NCBI GenBank assembly: GCA_945905925.1
Contig: CAMDQN010000003.1
Span: 1-64,000 of the forward strand
DNA from: Singulisphaera sp. GP187
GTDB taxonomy: Bacteria; Planctomycetota; Planctomycetia; Gemmatales; Gemmataceae
Direction: 5' to 3'
DNA length: 64,000 nucleotides
Shown: positions 9,064-17,553 of the stretch, piece after piece
Position numbering within the stretch: the first letter of the stretch is position 1
How the letters are laid out: each line of letters begins with the position of its first letter
Notes under the pieces: model-generated
Seen by the model: the letters and a program-made list of their open reading frames with translations, nothing else
Told to the model about the DNA's origin: nothing
Databases searched by the model: none
Translations under genes and position numbers: made by a program

Positions 9064-10494
9064 ATGCTGTCTCGTCGATCACTGCTGAAGGGCACGTCGT
9101 CCGGGTTCGGCTACCTCGCGTTCGCGGCGCTCGCGAACGAACAGGCCGCACGCGCCGCGGAGGGAACCGCTGCCGCGACCAACCCGCTATCGCCGAAGAA
9201 GTCGCACTTCCCCGCGAAGGCCAAACGCGTGCTGTTCCTCTGCATGGACGGCGCACCGAGCCACGTCGATACGTTCGACTACAAACCGAAGCTCAATGCC
9301 GACGACGGCAAGACCGCGCCGGCTCGCGCCGGGCGGTTCGGCGGTGGGAAGTTGCTCGGGTCGCCGTTCAAGTTCAAGCAGAGCGGTAAGAGCGGGCTGT
9401 ACATCTCCGAAGTGTTCCCGGAGTTGTCGAAGCAGGCCGACGAACTGTGTCTGCTGAACGGGATGCACTGCGACCTGCCGAACCACCCGCAAGCGTTCAT
9501 CCAGATGCACTGCGGCATCTTCCAGTTCCCGCGACCGAGCCTCGGCGCGTGGGTCACTTACGGTCTCGGCACCGAGAACGCGAACCTGCCCGGGTTCATC
9601 ACGCTGTCGCCGTCCGGCGGCAACGGCGGGCCGGTGAACTACGGCAGTTCGTTCCTGCCGGCCGTGTTCCAGGGCACGAAGATCGGTCGTGGCGGCTTCG
9701 GCGGCGGTCCCGGTGGTGGCGCGCAGCAAGTCGCGAACCTGAAGAACCCGAAACAGACCGCACCTCAGCAGCGCATTGAGTTGGACTTCCTGCAATCGCT
9801 CAACCAGAACGCGTTGGAGCAAGTCGGCGAGAACCCCGGCATCGAAGGGCTGATCGGTTCTTACGAACTCGCGTTCCGTATGCAGGCCGAGATGCCGAAG
9901 TTGATGGACTTGAGCAAAGAAACGGCGGCGACGCAACGACTCTACGGCATCGAAGGCGGGGGGGGCGGAGGTCCGGGCGGGTTCGGTGGTGGAGGTGGTG
10001 GCTTCGGCCGGCAGTGCTTGCTCGCGAGGCGCTTCCTCGAAGCCGGTGTGCGGTTCGTCGAAGTCAACGTGGGCGGCTGGGACCACCACCGCGACATCAA
10101 GACCTCGCTCACAAATAGCTGCAACAACATCGACAAGCCCATCGCCGGGTTGCTCCAAGACCTGAAGCAGAAGGGCATGTTGAAGGACACGCTGGTAATC
10201 TGGGGCGGCGAGTTCGGTCGCACGCCGACCTCGCAGGGCGACGGCCGCGACCACAACTCGCGCGGTTACTCCATCTGGATGGCCGGCGGCGGCGTGAAGG
10301 GCGGTTTCGCATACGGCAAGACCGACGAATACGGCTTCGAGGCGGTGGACGGCAAGGTACACGTCCACGACTGGCACGCGACCGTCCTGCACTTGCTCGG
10401 GTTGAACCACGAGAAGCTCACGTTCAAGCACGCGGGCCGCGAAATGCGCCTCACCGACGTGAAGGGCAACGTGGTCAAGGAAATCCTGGCGTAG
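9064..10494 (+). CDS. DUF1501 family protein with twin-arginine signal
   Basis: The 476-residue product starts with a Tat signal (SRRSLLKGTSS, then a hydrophobic stretch). It carries DUF1501 features: KAKRVLFLCMDGAPSHVDTFD near residue 58, PNHPQAFIQMHCG, and a C-terminal TLVIWGGEFGRTPTSQG and DGRDHN segment as in alkaline-phosphatase-fold proteins. Two low-complexity Gly-rich insertions (about residues 214-222 and 299-316) are not typical of the family core. DUF1501 genes habitually follow DUF1549/DUF1553 genes in Planctomycetes, as here. The biochemical role is unknown; export in folded form is suggested by the twin arginines. Confidence 0.9.
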   Translation: MLSRRSLLKGTSSGFGYLAFAALANEQAARAAEGTAAATNPLSPKKSHFPAKAKRVLFLCMDGAPSHVDTFDYKPKLNADDGKTAPARAGRFGGGKLLGSPFKFKQSGKSGLYISEVFPELSKQADELCLLNGMHCDLPNHPQAFIQMHCGIFQFPRPSLGAWVTYGLGTENANLPGFITLSPSGGNGGPVNYGSSFLPAVFQGTKIGRGGFGGGPGGGAQQVANLKNPKQTAPQQRIELDFLQSLNQNALEQVGENPGIEGLIGSYELAFRMQAEMPKLMDLSKETAATQRLYGIEGGGGGGPGGFGGGGGGFGRQCLLARRFLEAGVRFVEVNVGGWDHHRDIKTSLTNSCNNIDKPIAGLLQDLKQKGMLKDTLVIWGGEFGRTPTSQGDGRDHNSRGYSIWMAGGGVKGGFAYGKTDEYGFEAVDGKVHVHDWHATVLHLLGLNHEKLTFKHAGREMRLTDVKGNVVKEILA

Positions 10495-10507
10495 TTTCGC
10501 CTCTGAC

Positions 10508-10579
10508 GTTAGCCGCAAGCCGAAGGCGAGAGCACTCTCTTCACGAAAGGGTCGCGCTCGCCTTCGGCTTGCGGCTAAC
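10508..10579. repeat. Inverted repeat, GTTAGCCGCAAGCCGAAGG family
   Basis: Arms of 23 bp (10508-10530 and 10557-10579) are exact complements. It starts 13 bp after the DUF1501 stop codon. A second copy of the same family is at 60507-60566. Confidence 0.9.
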
Positions 10580-10652
10580 AACTTCCTATGAAACCTCAGC
10601 GTTCCTTCGTAGGTATTCACCTCCACGCACCCTATACGCGCGAGACTTCACC

Positions 10653-12626
10653 ATGCGACTGACTGCGTTCGCCATTATCCTCGCCCTCGCGTCTGGCGCG
10701 TCCGCCGCTGACGACGCCAAAGCCAAGACCGATCCCAACCCGAAGGAATCGCCGAAAGTGCGGCTCGCGGGCGAAGCCGGTATCGGGCGGTTCGTACCCG
10801 ACATCTCGTTCACGGACCTCGCAGGCAAGGCCGGCAAGCTCTCCGACTTCAAGGGCAGCAAAATCACCGTCGTCGCGTTCACCAACACCACCTGCCCATT
10901 GTGCAAGAAGTACACGCCGACCCTTCAGCGGCTCGAAAAAGAGTACGCCGCGAAAGGCGTCACGTTCCTCTTCGTGAACCCCATGAAGACCGATAAGCCG
11001 GACGCGACTACCTTCACCGGGCGATACATCCACGACACCGAAGGCGTTCTCACGGCCGCGTTCGGCGCGAGCAGCACTACGGAAGTGTTCGTCCTCGACT
11101 CCGCCCGCACGGTGCAATATCGCGGCGCGGTCGATGACCAGTACGGTCTTGGCTACGCAATCGAAAAGCCGCGCACGAACTACCTCGTCACCGCACTGAC
11201 CGACCTGCTCGGCGGCAAACACCCGGTTGTACAGGCAACCACCGCGCCCGGTTGCGAACTGACACCCGACGCGGCGAAGGCGCCTGCGGTTGCTCTCACG
11301 TACCACGCTCGCATCGAACGTATCATTCAGACCAACTGCGTCGAGTGCCACCGCACCGGCGGCGTCGCGCCGTTCGTTCTGGACACGTACGACGCAGTCG
11401 TCGCGAACAAGGCGATGATTCGCAAGACCATCGACAAGAGCACGATGCCGCCGTGGTTCGCGGCCCCACCGCAAAAGGGCTCGCAGTCTCCCTTCGCTAA
11501 CGACCGCACCATCACCGAGAACGACAAGAAAGACCTGTTCGCGTGGCTCGCCTCGGACATGAAGAAGGGCGATGCGGCCGACGCGCCGCTTCCACGCAAG
11601 TACGAAAGCGGCTGGCTCATCGGGAAGCCGGACACGGTGTTCGAGATCGGTAAGCCGATCGCGGTGAAGGCCGAAGGCATCATGGGCTACCAGAACGTGA
11701 ACGTGCAGACGGAGTACGAAGAAGACAAGTGGGTGCAGGCGCTCGAAGTGCAGCCGACCGCACGCGAGGTCGTTCACCACGTGCTGATCTTCGCGCTGCC
11801 GAAGGGGTCACGCGGCGCCGGCGGCGAAGCGCAAGGCTTCTTCGCCGCTTACGTGCCCGGCAACAACTCACTCGTGTACCCCGAAGGCTACGCGAAAAAA
11901 CTGCCGAAGGGTTCCGTGTTGCGGTTCCAGATTCACTACACGCCCAACGGCAAGGCAACGACGGATCAGAGCAAGATCGGGCTGATCTTCGCCAAACAAG
12001 CGCCGCGCTACGAAGTCCGCGTGACCGGACTCGCGAACCCGCTGATCACGATCCCGGCCGGTGCGGACAACCACAAGGTGAACTCGCTGCCACTCCCGGT
12101 ACCCGCGGACGCGCACATTCTGGCGCTGTTCCCGCACGCGCACCTTCGCGGCAAAGCGGCCAAGTACGAGTTGAAGACGCGAGACGGCAAAACGCAAACG
12201 CTGCTCGACGTGCCGCATTACGATTTCAACTGGCAGTTGCAGTACCGGTTCGCGGACCCGGTCGCGGTTCCCGCGGGGAGTTCGCTCTCGTACACCGCGT
12301 GGTACGACAACAGCGACAAGAACCCCGCGAACCCGGACTCGAAGAAGATCGTGAAGTGGGGACCGCAGACCTCCGACGAGATGCACCTCGGCTACGTCGA
12401 GTTCGTATTCGACACCCGCACCCCAGTCGCGGGCGGAACCACCGACACACCGAAAACCGAGGTGAAGGTTCCGAAGGGTGGAATCGATATCCCGGAGCAG
12501 TTCAAGAACGCTCTGAAGCGGTTTGACACCAACGGCGACGGGAAGCTCGACGAGAAGGAAATCGACGCGCTCCCACCGTCGGTCAAGAACATCGTGATGG
12601 AATACATCAAGCGCACGATGCCTTAG
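10653..12626 (+). CDS. Secreted redoxin / cytochrome c / copper-monooxygenase-like fusion with EF-hand
   Basis: The product is about 657 residues. After a signal peptide (MRLTAFAIILALASGASA) comes a thioredoxin-like redoxin domain with the pair TTCPLCKKYTP. Next is a haem site NCVECHRTGG, then a domain resembling the copper type II ascorbate-dependent monooxygenases (VVHHVLIFALP, RFQIHYTPNG, and the HxH pair in FPHAHLRG). The C-terminus has an EF-hand, DTNGDGKLDEKE. The ATG at 10653 gives the signal peptide directly; the longer frame adds 28 unlikely residues. I infer an exported redox enzyme; the substrate is unknown. Confidence 0.8.
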   Translation: MRLTAFAIILALASGASAADDAKAKTDPNPKESPKVRLAGEAGIGRFVPDISFTDLAGKAGKLSDFKGSKITVVAFTNTTCPLCKKYTPTLQRLEKEYAAKGVTFLFVNPMKTDKPDATTFTGRYIHDTEGVLTAAFGASSTTEVFVLDSARTVQYRGAVDDQYGLGYAIEKPRTNYLVTALTDLLGGKHPVVQATTAPGCELTPDAAKAPAVALTYHARIERIIQTNCVECHRTGGVAPFVLDTYDAVVANKAMIRKTIDKSTMPPWFAAPPQKGSQSPFANDRTITENDKKDLFAWLASDMKKGDAADAPLPRKYESGWLIGKPDTVFEIGKPIAVKAEGIMGYQNVNVQTEYEEDKWVQALEVQPTAREVVHHVLIFALPKGSRGAGGEAQGFFAAYVPGNNSLVYPEGYAKKLPKGSVLRFQIHYTPNGKATTDQSKIGLIFAKQAPRYEVRVTGLANPLITIPAGADNHKVNSLPLPVPADAHILALFPHAHLRGKAAKYELKTRDGKTQTLLDVPHYDFNWQLQYRFADPVAVPAGSSLSYTAWYDNSDKNPANPDSKKIVKWGPQTSDEMHLGYVEFVFDTRTPVAGGTTDTPKTEVKVPKGGIDIPEQFKNALKRFDTNGDGKLDEKEIDALPPSVKNIVMEYIKRTMP

Positions 12627-12627
12627 T

Positions 12628-12738
12628 CAGTGGGCAGTGGAAAGTGGGCAGAGAAGAAAAGACAAGCCAGCAAGGGCTTCTCTTCTTCTCTGCCCACTCT
12701 TTTCTGCCCACTGCTCACTTTCCACTGCCCACTGCTCG
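12628..12738. repeat. Long imperfect inverted repeat with GTGGGCAG units
   Basis: It starts immediately after the stop codon at 12626. The left arm is purine-rich (AGTGGGCAGTGGAAAGTGGG) and the right arm carries the complement CCCACTTTCC-like sequence interrupted by one extra GCTCA-type insertion. The short unit GTGGGCAG recurs within each arm. Confidence 0.75.
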
Positions 12739-12828
12739 CAGGACCGAACCACATCGCTGTCTGTCCCGTAGTACTCGTGGCCGCTACAACGGCAGAAGTC
12801 ACATTCCCGGTCCGGGGTCCACGCAGTC

Positions 12829-14340
12829 ATGGCCGAACCGACCCAATCACCCGCGCTCCCGTCCACCGCCGACGCGACGCCCTACGTACCGGTGTCGTGG
12901 ACCGCAGTCGCTGCCTCCTCGGTCGCGAGCCTGTTCGCGTCCTTGCTCCTGGCCTTCGGCGTCGCCGCGTTTACCAACAAAAAACCGCTGTTGATGCAGG
13001 AACTTCTGGTGCTCCCCGTGATCACAGTGGTTCTGAGTTTCGCGGCCCGACGCATCATCCGCAACTCGGAAGGCACCCGGACCGGAGAGCGGCTCGCGGA
13101 TGGCGCGTGGTGGACAGCACTGGTGTTGGGGTTGGGGTACGTCGCGTACCTGTTCGCGATCGATTTCTCGGTACAACGGGACGCCTCGAACGAGGTCAAA
13201 CAGTGGGTCGAGTTGGTGCGCGAGGACAAGATCGAGCGGGCGTTCTACAAGTCGCTCCCGCCCGGCGCGCGAGCGGGAATCGCTCGGGACGACACGTCGT
13301 TACTCAGGACGCGGTTCCGGGACGAGTTGCTCTCGTTCCGCAACTCGGATCTGATGAGACTCGCGCAGCGCAATAATGGCGACGGCGAATTCACATTTGA
13401 ACCAGCCGGGGTCGCGGACTGGTCCTACAAGCCGGGCACGATCGACTGCACCTACACGGGCACAGTGAAGTGCCCGGAGGGGCACTTCCCAATCCTGGTT
13501 CCCCTCCGGGGTGTCGAAGGCATCACCGCGAGCGAGAGCGGCGGGGGCGGGCGGCAGTGGTCGATCTCGTGGAAGCCGGGCGGCGGGTTCGTCCAGTTGG
13601 ACAAGATCACGCGCACGAACTATGGGTGGCTCGTCCTCCTCCTCGAGTGGGACGGCGGCGGATTCGGTAAGGGCTTCGTCGAGCAACTCAATTTCGGCCC
13701 GATCGCGTACCCGTTCGTGTACCACGGCTTCGTGTTGGAGGGCACCCCGAGCGACGCGAGCAAAGTCATGCAAAATTCTTCGCTCATCCTCGCGTCCTTC
13801 GTCCCGCTCGGCGTGGTCACGGCCGGTGGGGGTGGCTACACCCGGCACCTCGCGGACACGGTCTTCCGGTTGCCGGGCGGCGAGAAACCGGAGCCGGGCC
13901 AGACGAACAAGTTCCTCGCGGCGTGGAACGCGCAGGGGCTGTTCGAGGGCGGGCGGCGGCTCAAGGATCCGAGCGGCGGCGTACCCGACAAAGAGAACGT
14001 CCTCAAGATCACCGACGCGGCCGTCGAGGTTCATGTGCCCGTCGAAATCCCCATCCTGAACACCACCGGGAAGCCGGAGACCGCGCGCGGTCGGGTTGTG
14101 GTCGCGTGCAAGGATCCGGCGCTGCTCGCCAAGATCAAGGAGTACAAGGCCGCGGCGCTACGGGGCGAGAAGCCGTCCAACAACTCGCCCGAGGAATTCA
14201 CACGGAAGCCGGACTTCCCCTGGCGCGTGGTGCGGATCGAATCGGACCTGGTTCCCGTGAACATCCAGCAACCAGGCGGACCAGGTGGCCCCGGCGGCGG
14301 ACCGCCTGGCATGCACGGAGCCGGTGGGCACGGCGGATAG
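12829..14340 (+). CDS. Hypothetical membrane protein, three N-terminal helices
   Basis: The product is 503 residues and I do not recognise a family. Three hydrophobic segments are visible near residues 24-46, 55-73 and 90-111, followed by a large soluble region with repeated beta-like stretches (ADWSYKPGTIDCTYTGTVKC, WLVLLLEWDGGGFGKGF). The tail is a Pro/Gly-rich stretch (GGPGGPGGGPPGMHG). It ends 59 bp before ribBA, so the two genes could be read together, although a TACAAT motif between them suggests that ribBA has its own promoter. Confidence 0.7.
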   Translation: MAEPTQSPALPSTADATPYVPVSWTAVAASSVASLFASLLLAFGVAAFTNKKPLLMQELLVLPVITVVLSFAARRIIRNSEGTRTGERLADGAWWTALVLGLGYVAYLFAIDFSVQRDASNEVKQWVELVREDKIERAFYKSLPPGARAGIARDDTSLLRTRFRDELLSFRNSDLMRLAQRNNGDGEFTFEPAGVADWSYKPGTIDCTYTGTVKCPEGHFPILVPLRGVEGITASESGGGGRQWSISWKPGGGFVQLDKITRTNYGWLVLLLEWDGGGFGKGFVEQLNFGPIAYPFVYHGFVLEGTPSDASKVMQNSSLILASFVPLGVVTAGGGGYTRHLADTVFRLPGGEKPEPGQTNKFLAAWNAQGLFEGGRRLKDPSGGVPDKENVLKITDAAVEVHVPVEIPILNTTGKPETARGRVVVACKDPALLAKIKEYKAAALRGEKPSNNSPEEFTRKPDFPWRVVRIESDLVPVNIQQPGGPGGPGGGPPGMHGAGGHGG

Positions 14341-14353
14341 CACCGGGGCGCGC

Positions 14354-14359
14354 TACAAT
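14354..14359 (+). promoter_or_regulatory. Possible -10 box for ribBA
   Basis: TACAAT stands 41 bp before the ribBA ATG, in GCTACAATACCC. No convincing -35 is seen. The same CTACAAT string precedes pyrE at 46687-46693. Confidence 0.3.
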
Positions 14360-14399
14360 ACCCTTACCTTGTACACGCGACTTCAGCCCGGAGACCACC

Positions 14400-15704
14400 A
14401 TGCCCCGCACCGCCGAAGGCTTCTGCTCCATCGACGCGGCCCTCGACGAACTCCGCGCCGGCCGGATGATCGTGCTCGTGGACGACGAGCACCGCGAGAA
14501 CGAGGGTGATCTCGTGATGGCCGCGGAAGCCATGACGCCCACGGCAATCAACTTCATGATCCGCCACGCTTGCGGGCGCTTGTGCGTGTCCTTCTCGCGC
14601 CCGCACGCCGACCGCCTCGGCCTCGACCTACTTCCAGGCGTGAACCTCGACCCGACCGCGACGCCCTTCACGCACAACTTCGACGCGAGGTTCGGCGTCA
14701 GCACCGGCATCTCCGCGTTCGACCGCGCGCACACGGTTAAAGTGTGTGCGGACCCCGCGTCCGGCCCGGGAGACCTGGTGCGTGACAAGGGCCACATGGA
14801 CGGCCTCATCGCGCGGCCCGGCGGCGTGCTGGTGCGCGCCGGGCACACGGAGGGAAGCGTGGACTTGTGCCGGCTCGCGGGGTTGCGTGAGATCGCGGTG
14901 ATCTGCGAAATCCTGAACGAAGACGGGAGCATGGCCCGGTTACCGGACCTCCGCGGGTTCTGCGAAAAGCACGCGATGAAGATGTGTACGATCGCGGACT
15001 TGATCGAGTACCGGCGTCGCCGCGAGAAGCTAATCAAACGCGAGATCGCGCTGAAACTGCCCACCGAGTTCGGCGTGTTCGACCTGTTCGCGTACTCGTC
15101 GATGGTGGATCAGGAACCGCACCTCGCGCTGGCGCTCGGCGGCCTCGGCGTACCTGCCGAGAACCTCGGCGAGCCGGGAGCGTCAGCGACCGGAGTGCCC
15201 GCGATCCCCGTTCAAACGGAACCGGTGTTGGTGCGGATGCACAGCGAGTGCCTAACGGGCGACGTGTTGCACTCCGCGAAGTGCGACTGCGGGCCGCAGT
15301 TGAAGTACGCGATGCAGCAGGTCGCGGAGGCCGGTCGCGGGGTGATCGTGTACATGCGGCAGGAGGGTCGCGGTATCGGTCTGTTGAACAAACTGAAAGC
15401 GTACAAGCTGCAACAAGAAGAAGGCCTGGACACGGTGGAAGCGAACAAGCGTTTGGGCTTTGCCCCGGACCTGCGGCACTTCGGAATCGGCGCGCAAATC
15501 CTTCACGACCTCGGTGTGCGCGACATTCGGTTGCTCACGAACAACCCGCGAAAGGTGATCGGGTTGGAGGGTTACGGGTTGCGCATCGTGGAGCGCGTGC
15601 CGATTCAGATGCTGTCGGGCGACCACAACCGCGACTACCTGCAAACGAAGAAGGACAAGCTCGGCCACTTGCTCGACGAGTTCGACACCGGCGCCGGGGA
15701 TTGA
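14400..15704 (+). CDS. ribBA: Bifunctional RibBA: dihydroxybutanone-phosphate synthase / GTP cyclohydrolase II
   Basis: The 434-residue product catalyses two entry steps of riboflavin synthesis in the cytoplasm: ribulose 5-phosphate to dihydroxybutanone phosphate and GTP to the pyrimidine intermediate. The N-terminal half has the RibB motif DDEHRENEGDLVMAAE near residue 28. The C-terminal half has the RibA zinc site SECLTGDVLHSAKCDCGPQL, the catalytic MRQEGRGIGLLNKL segment and LLTNNPRKV. A GGAGACC sequence sits before the ATG at 14400. Length is normal for the fused enzyme. No other riboflavin genes are adjacent. Confidence 0.97.
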   Translation: MPRTAEGFCSIDAALDELRAGRMIVLVDDEHRENEGDLVMAAEAMTPTAINFMIRHACGRLCVSFSRPHADRLGLDLLPGVNLDPTATPFTHNFDARFGVSTGISAFDRAHTVKVCADPASGPGDLVRDKGHMDGLIARPGGVLVRAGHTEGSVDLCRLAGLREIAVICEILNEDGSMARLPDLRGFCEKHAMKMCTIADLIEYRRRREKLIKREIALKLPTEFGVFDLFAYSSMVDQEPHLALALGGLGVPAENLGEPGASATGVPAIPVQTEPVLVRMHSECLTGDVLHSAKCDCGPQLKYAMQQVAEAGRGVIVYMRQEGRGIGLLNKLKAYKLQQEEGLDTVEANKRLGFAPDLRHFGIGAQILHDLGVRDIRLLTNNPRKVIGLEGYGLRIVERVPIQMLSGDHNRDYLQTKKDKLGHLLDEFDTGAGD

Positions 15705-15727
15705 GGAACAGCGGCTTCGCGAGAGCG

Positions 15728-16336
15728 CTACGGGAGCAGTTCGCTCACGGGAATCGTGCCCACCGCGGTGCCGTCGAGCGTGAGCGGCACCGCGTCGCCG
15801 GGCGCGTAGTCGGTGCGAGTCTTGTACGCGGGGGGGTTCGCGGCGGTGTCCGGGTCCGTATACACTTCGATCTGCCGGCCCGCGACGTTGATGATCCAGT
15901 ACACCGGGATGCCCGCGTGGGCGTACATGCGGCCCTTCTCGCGCCGGTCGTTATAACGCGACGTGTCGGCCACTTCGAAAACGATACCAATTTCGGCAGG
16001 CAGCGGATGGTGGTCGTCGAACGTCGCTTCATCTCCCCTCGCGAGTAGCCCGTCGGGTTCCGGTTCGCTGTCCGCCAGTGTGATTGGCAATTGACACAGA
16101 ACCTCCCAACTAGGCGGCGCGAGCCGAAGTAACCGTTTGTTGAGTTTCCGAACGGCGGCGCTGTGTGGTGGGTTGTGCGACATCTTCTGCACCAAGTAGC
16201 CTTCGAGCAGTTCGATCGGGTCGCTGTCGTTGAACACTCCGTCCTTTATCATCTGGTGGTACTCGGCCACCGTAACCTTCGGGTACAGGGCGCGCGAAAG
16301 GAACGATGGTGGCACAGTCGCAATTCGAGTCGACAC
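15728..16336 (-). CDS. Uma2 family (DUF820) putative endonuclease
   Basis: The 202-residue product has the family core: an N-terminal DPIELLEGYLVQKMSHNPPH, a PEPDGLL segment and EVADTSRYNDRREKGRMYA, followed by GIPVYWIIN. These form the PD-(D/E)xK-like nuclease fold of the family. I chose the GTG at 16336 because AGGAGGAG lies five bases upstream; a longer GTG-initiated frame lacks such a site. These genes are abundant and often multi-copy in Planctomycetes and Cyanobacteria; the cellular role is unknown. It ends 23 bp from the convergent ribBA stop. Confidence 0.85.
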   Translation of the reverse strand: MSTRIATVPPSFLSRALYPKVTVAEYHQMIKDGVFNDSDPIELLEGYLVQKMSHNPPHSAAVRKLNKRLLRLAPPSWEVLCQLPITLADSEPEPDGLLARGDEATFDDHHPLPAEIGIVFEVADTSRYNDRREKGRMYAHAGIPVYWIINVAGRQIEVYTDPDTAANPPAYKTRTDYAPGDAVPLTLDGTAVGTIPVSELLP

Positions 16337-16384
16337 GATTCTCCTCCTGGCAGTTACTCCCGTATACCACACTCGCCGCCCGCG

Positions 16385-16413
16385 AGAAAGCCCGGCCTTC
16401 AGCCGGGCTTTCT
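16385..16413. terminator. Strong hairpin, probable terminator
   Basis: AGAAAGCCCGGC and GCCGGGCTTTCT form a perfect 12-bp stem around a 5-bp loop, 14 bp after the stop codon at 16427. It separates the unknown minus-strand gene from the Uma2 gene. Confidence 0.7.
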
Positions 16414-16426
16414 CCTTCGTTTCGCG

Positions 16427-17170
16427 TCACACCAGCACGTCCTTGTTCTCGAACGTGCCGCGCATCTGCTTGCGGTACACGTGCGCGTTGCCGTCCACGA
16501 TGCCCTCGGTCTGCTTCACTTTCACAAACGTGTCGGCCAGCGCCTCTGACTCTTCCCACTTCAGCGGCGCGTCGCCGGACACCTGGCAGAACAGTGCGTG
16601 GTCGAACCCGGCCTTCTCGGACACCTTGCCGTCGTGGATGTGAACCGTTGGGAAGAACAGCACCTTCTTGTCGGCTCGCGGAAACTCGAACGCCATCGGG
16701 TGAACCTTGCTCTGGCCCTTCTCCGGCTTCTTCAGTTTGAACACCGCGAACCCGAACTCCTTGTACTGCGGCAACTTCTCCCACACGCCTTCCGGTAAGC
16801 GAAACTGCTTGTCGAGCCGGTCGAAGTCCTTCACGGTCGGCACGAACGACGCGACAAAGTCGCCCACCTCGACCACCACAAGCGCGTTGGGCGGTGGACC
16901 GTCCTTCTTGCCGCGGTTGGGACCCTTGTCCTTCGGAACCGGGAAGCCGCCGTGCAGGTCCGCGAAGAAAGCATCGTACTTCTTGAGGCTGATGAACTGG
17001 ACCGCGTCCTCAGCCGACGCCTTCGGCGTTGGGATGGGGAGGATCATCGCGACATCCGCGCCCGACTTGAACGACATGCCGTACACGAGGAACTGCCGGT
17101 GGTCCTTCGCGGCGCGAGCAAAGATGTTCGTATCCGCGACGACATCGACCTTGCCTGAGAAGCAGCACAT
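16427..17170 (-). CDS. Conserved-looking hypothetical protein
   Basis: The product is 247 residues with no signal peptide or membrane helix, and I do not recognise the family. It is rich in alternating hydrophobic strands (RQFLVYGMSFKSGADVAMIL, NALVVVEVGDFVASFVPTVK), which suggests a mainly beta soluble domain. Two Cys near the N-terminus (MCCF) stand out. GGAGG lies nine bases before the ATG, which supports the start. Spacing to the upstream broken lipoprotein gene is 90 bp. Confidence 0.75.
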   Translation of the reverse strand: MCCFSGKVDVVADTNIFARAAKDHRQFLVYGMSFKSGADVAMILPIPTPKASAEDAVQFISLKKYDAFFADLHGGFPVPKDKGPNRGKKDGPPPNALVVVEVGDFVASFVPTVKDFDRLDKQFRLPEGVWEKLPQYKEFGFAVFKLKKPEKGQSKVHPMAFEFPRADKKVLFFPTVHIHDGKVSEKAGFDHALFCQVSGDAPLKWEESEALADTFVKVKQTEGIVDGNAHVYRKQMRGTFENKDVLV

Positions 17171-17260
17171 GAGCTGGAACCTCCGTTGGGTGGAATCGGA
17201 GGTGATTATCGCGGCGAAAGAGGGGATGTCAAACGGCCGTTACCGCACGGCGCTGGTACT

Positions 17261-17538
17261 TCATCGCGAACGTCGACATGCGGTCACTTCGCAAGCGACT
17301 CGCACCGACTTCACGGGCGTGGGCGTGTCGAAGATGTGTGTAAAGTGATCAGCCTCGCTCGGGTTCTTCTCGGAGGCGAAGTAGGTGTCTGGGTCGCCGT
17401 CAAACCCGAACTGCCGAATCTGGCCGCTACCGGTGGGTCGTGGGTGTTCTCGTGCCGGCCGTCGCGTGCCGGCGCGAACCGACCGCAACCGGAAGCCAAA
17501 ACTGCGCAAAACGCGAGCATCGGCAGAATCGGTCGCAT
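17261..17538 (-). pseudogene. Frameshifted small lipoprotein with discoidin-like remnant
   Basis: A GGAGACTCCGA leader precedes an ATG at 17538. The first frame encodes a lipoprotein signal, MRPILPMLAFCAVLASGCGR, with the lipobox LASGC. After about 35 residues the natural-looking sequence continues only in another frame: FGFDGDPDTYFASE then HFTHIFDTPTPVKSVRVACE, which resembles an F5/8 type C (discoidin) domain. The switch is near 17430. Either a one-base change has broken the gene or there is a sequencing error. It lies 15 bp downstream of the sialidase-like gene and was probably co-transcribed with it. Confidence 0.5.
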
Positions 17539-17553
17539 TCGGAGTCTCCTGTG

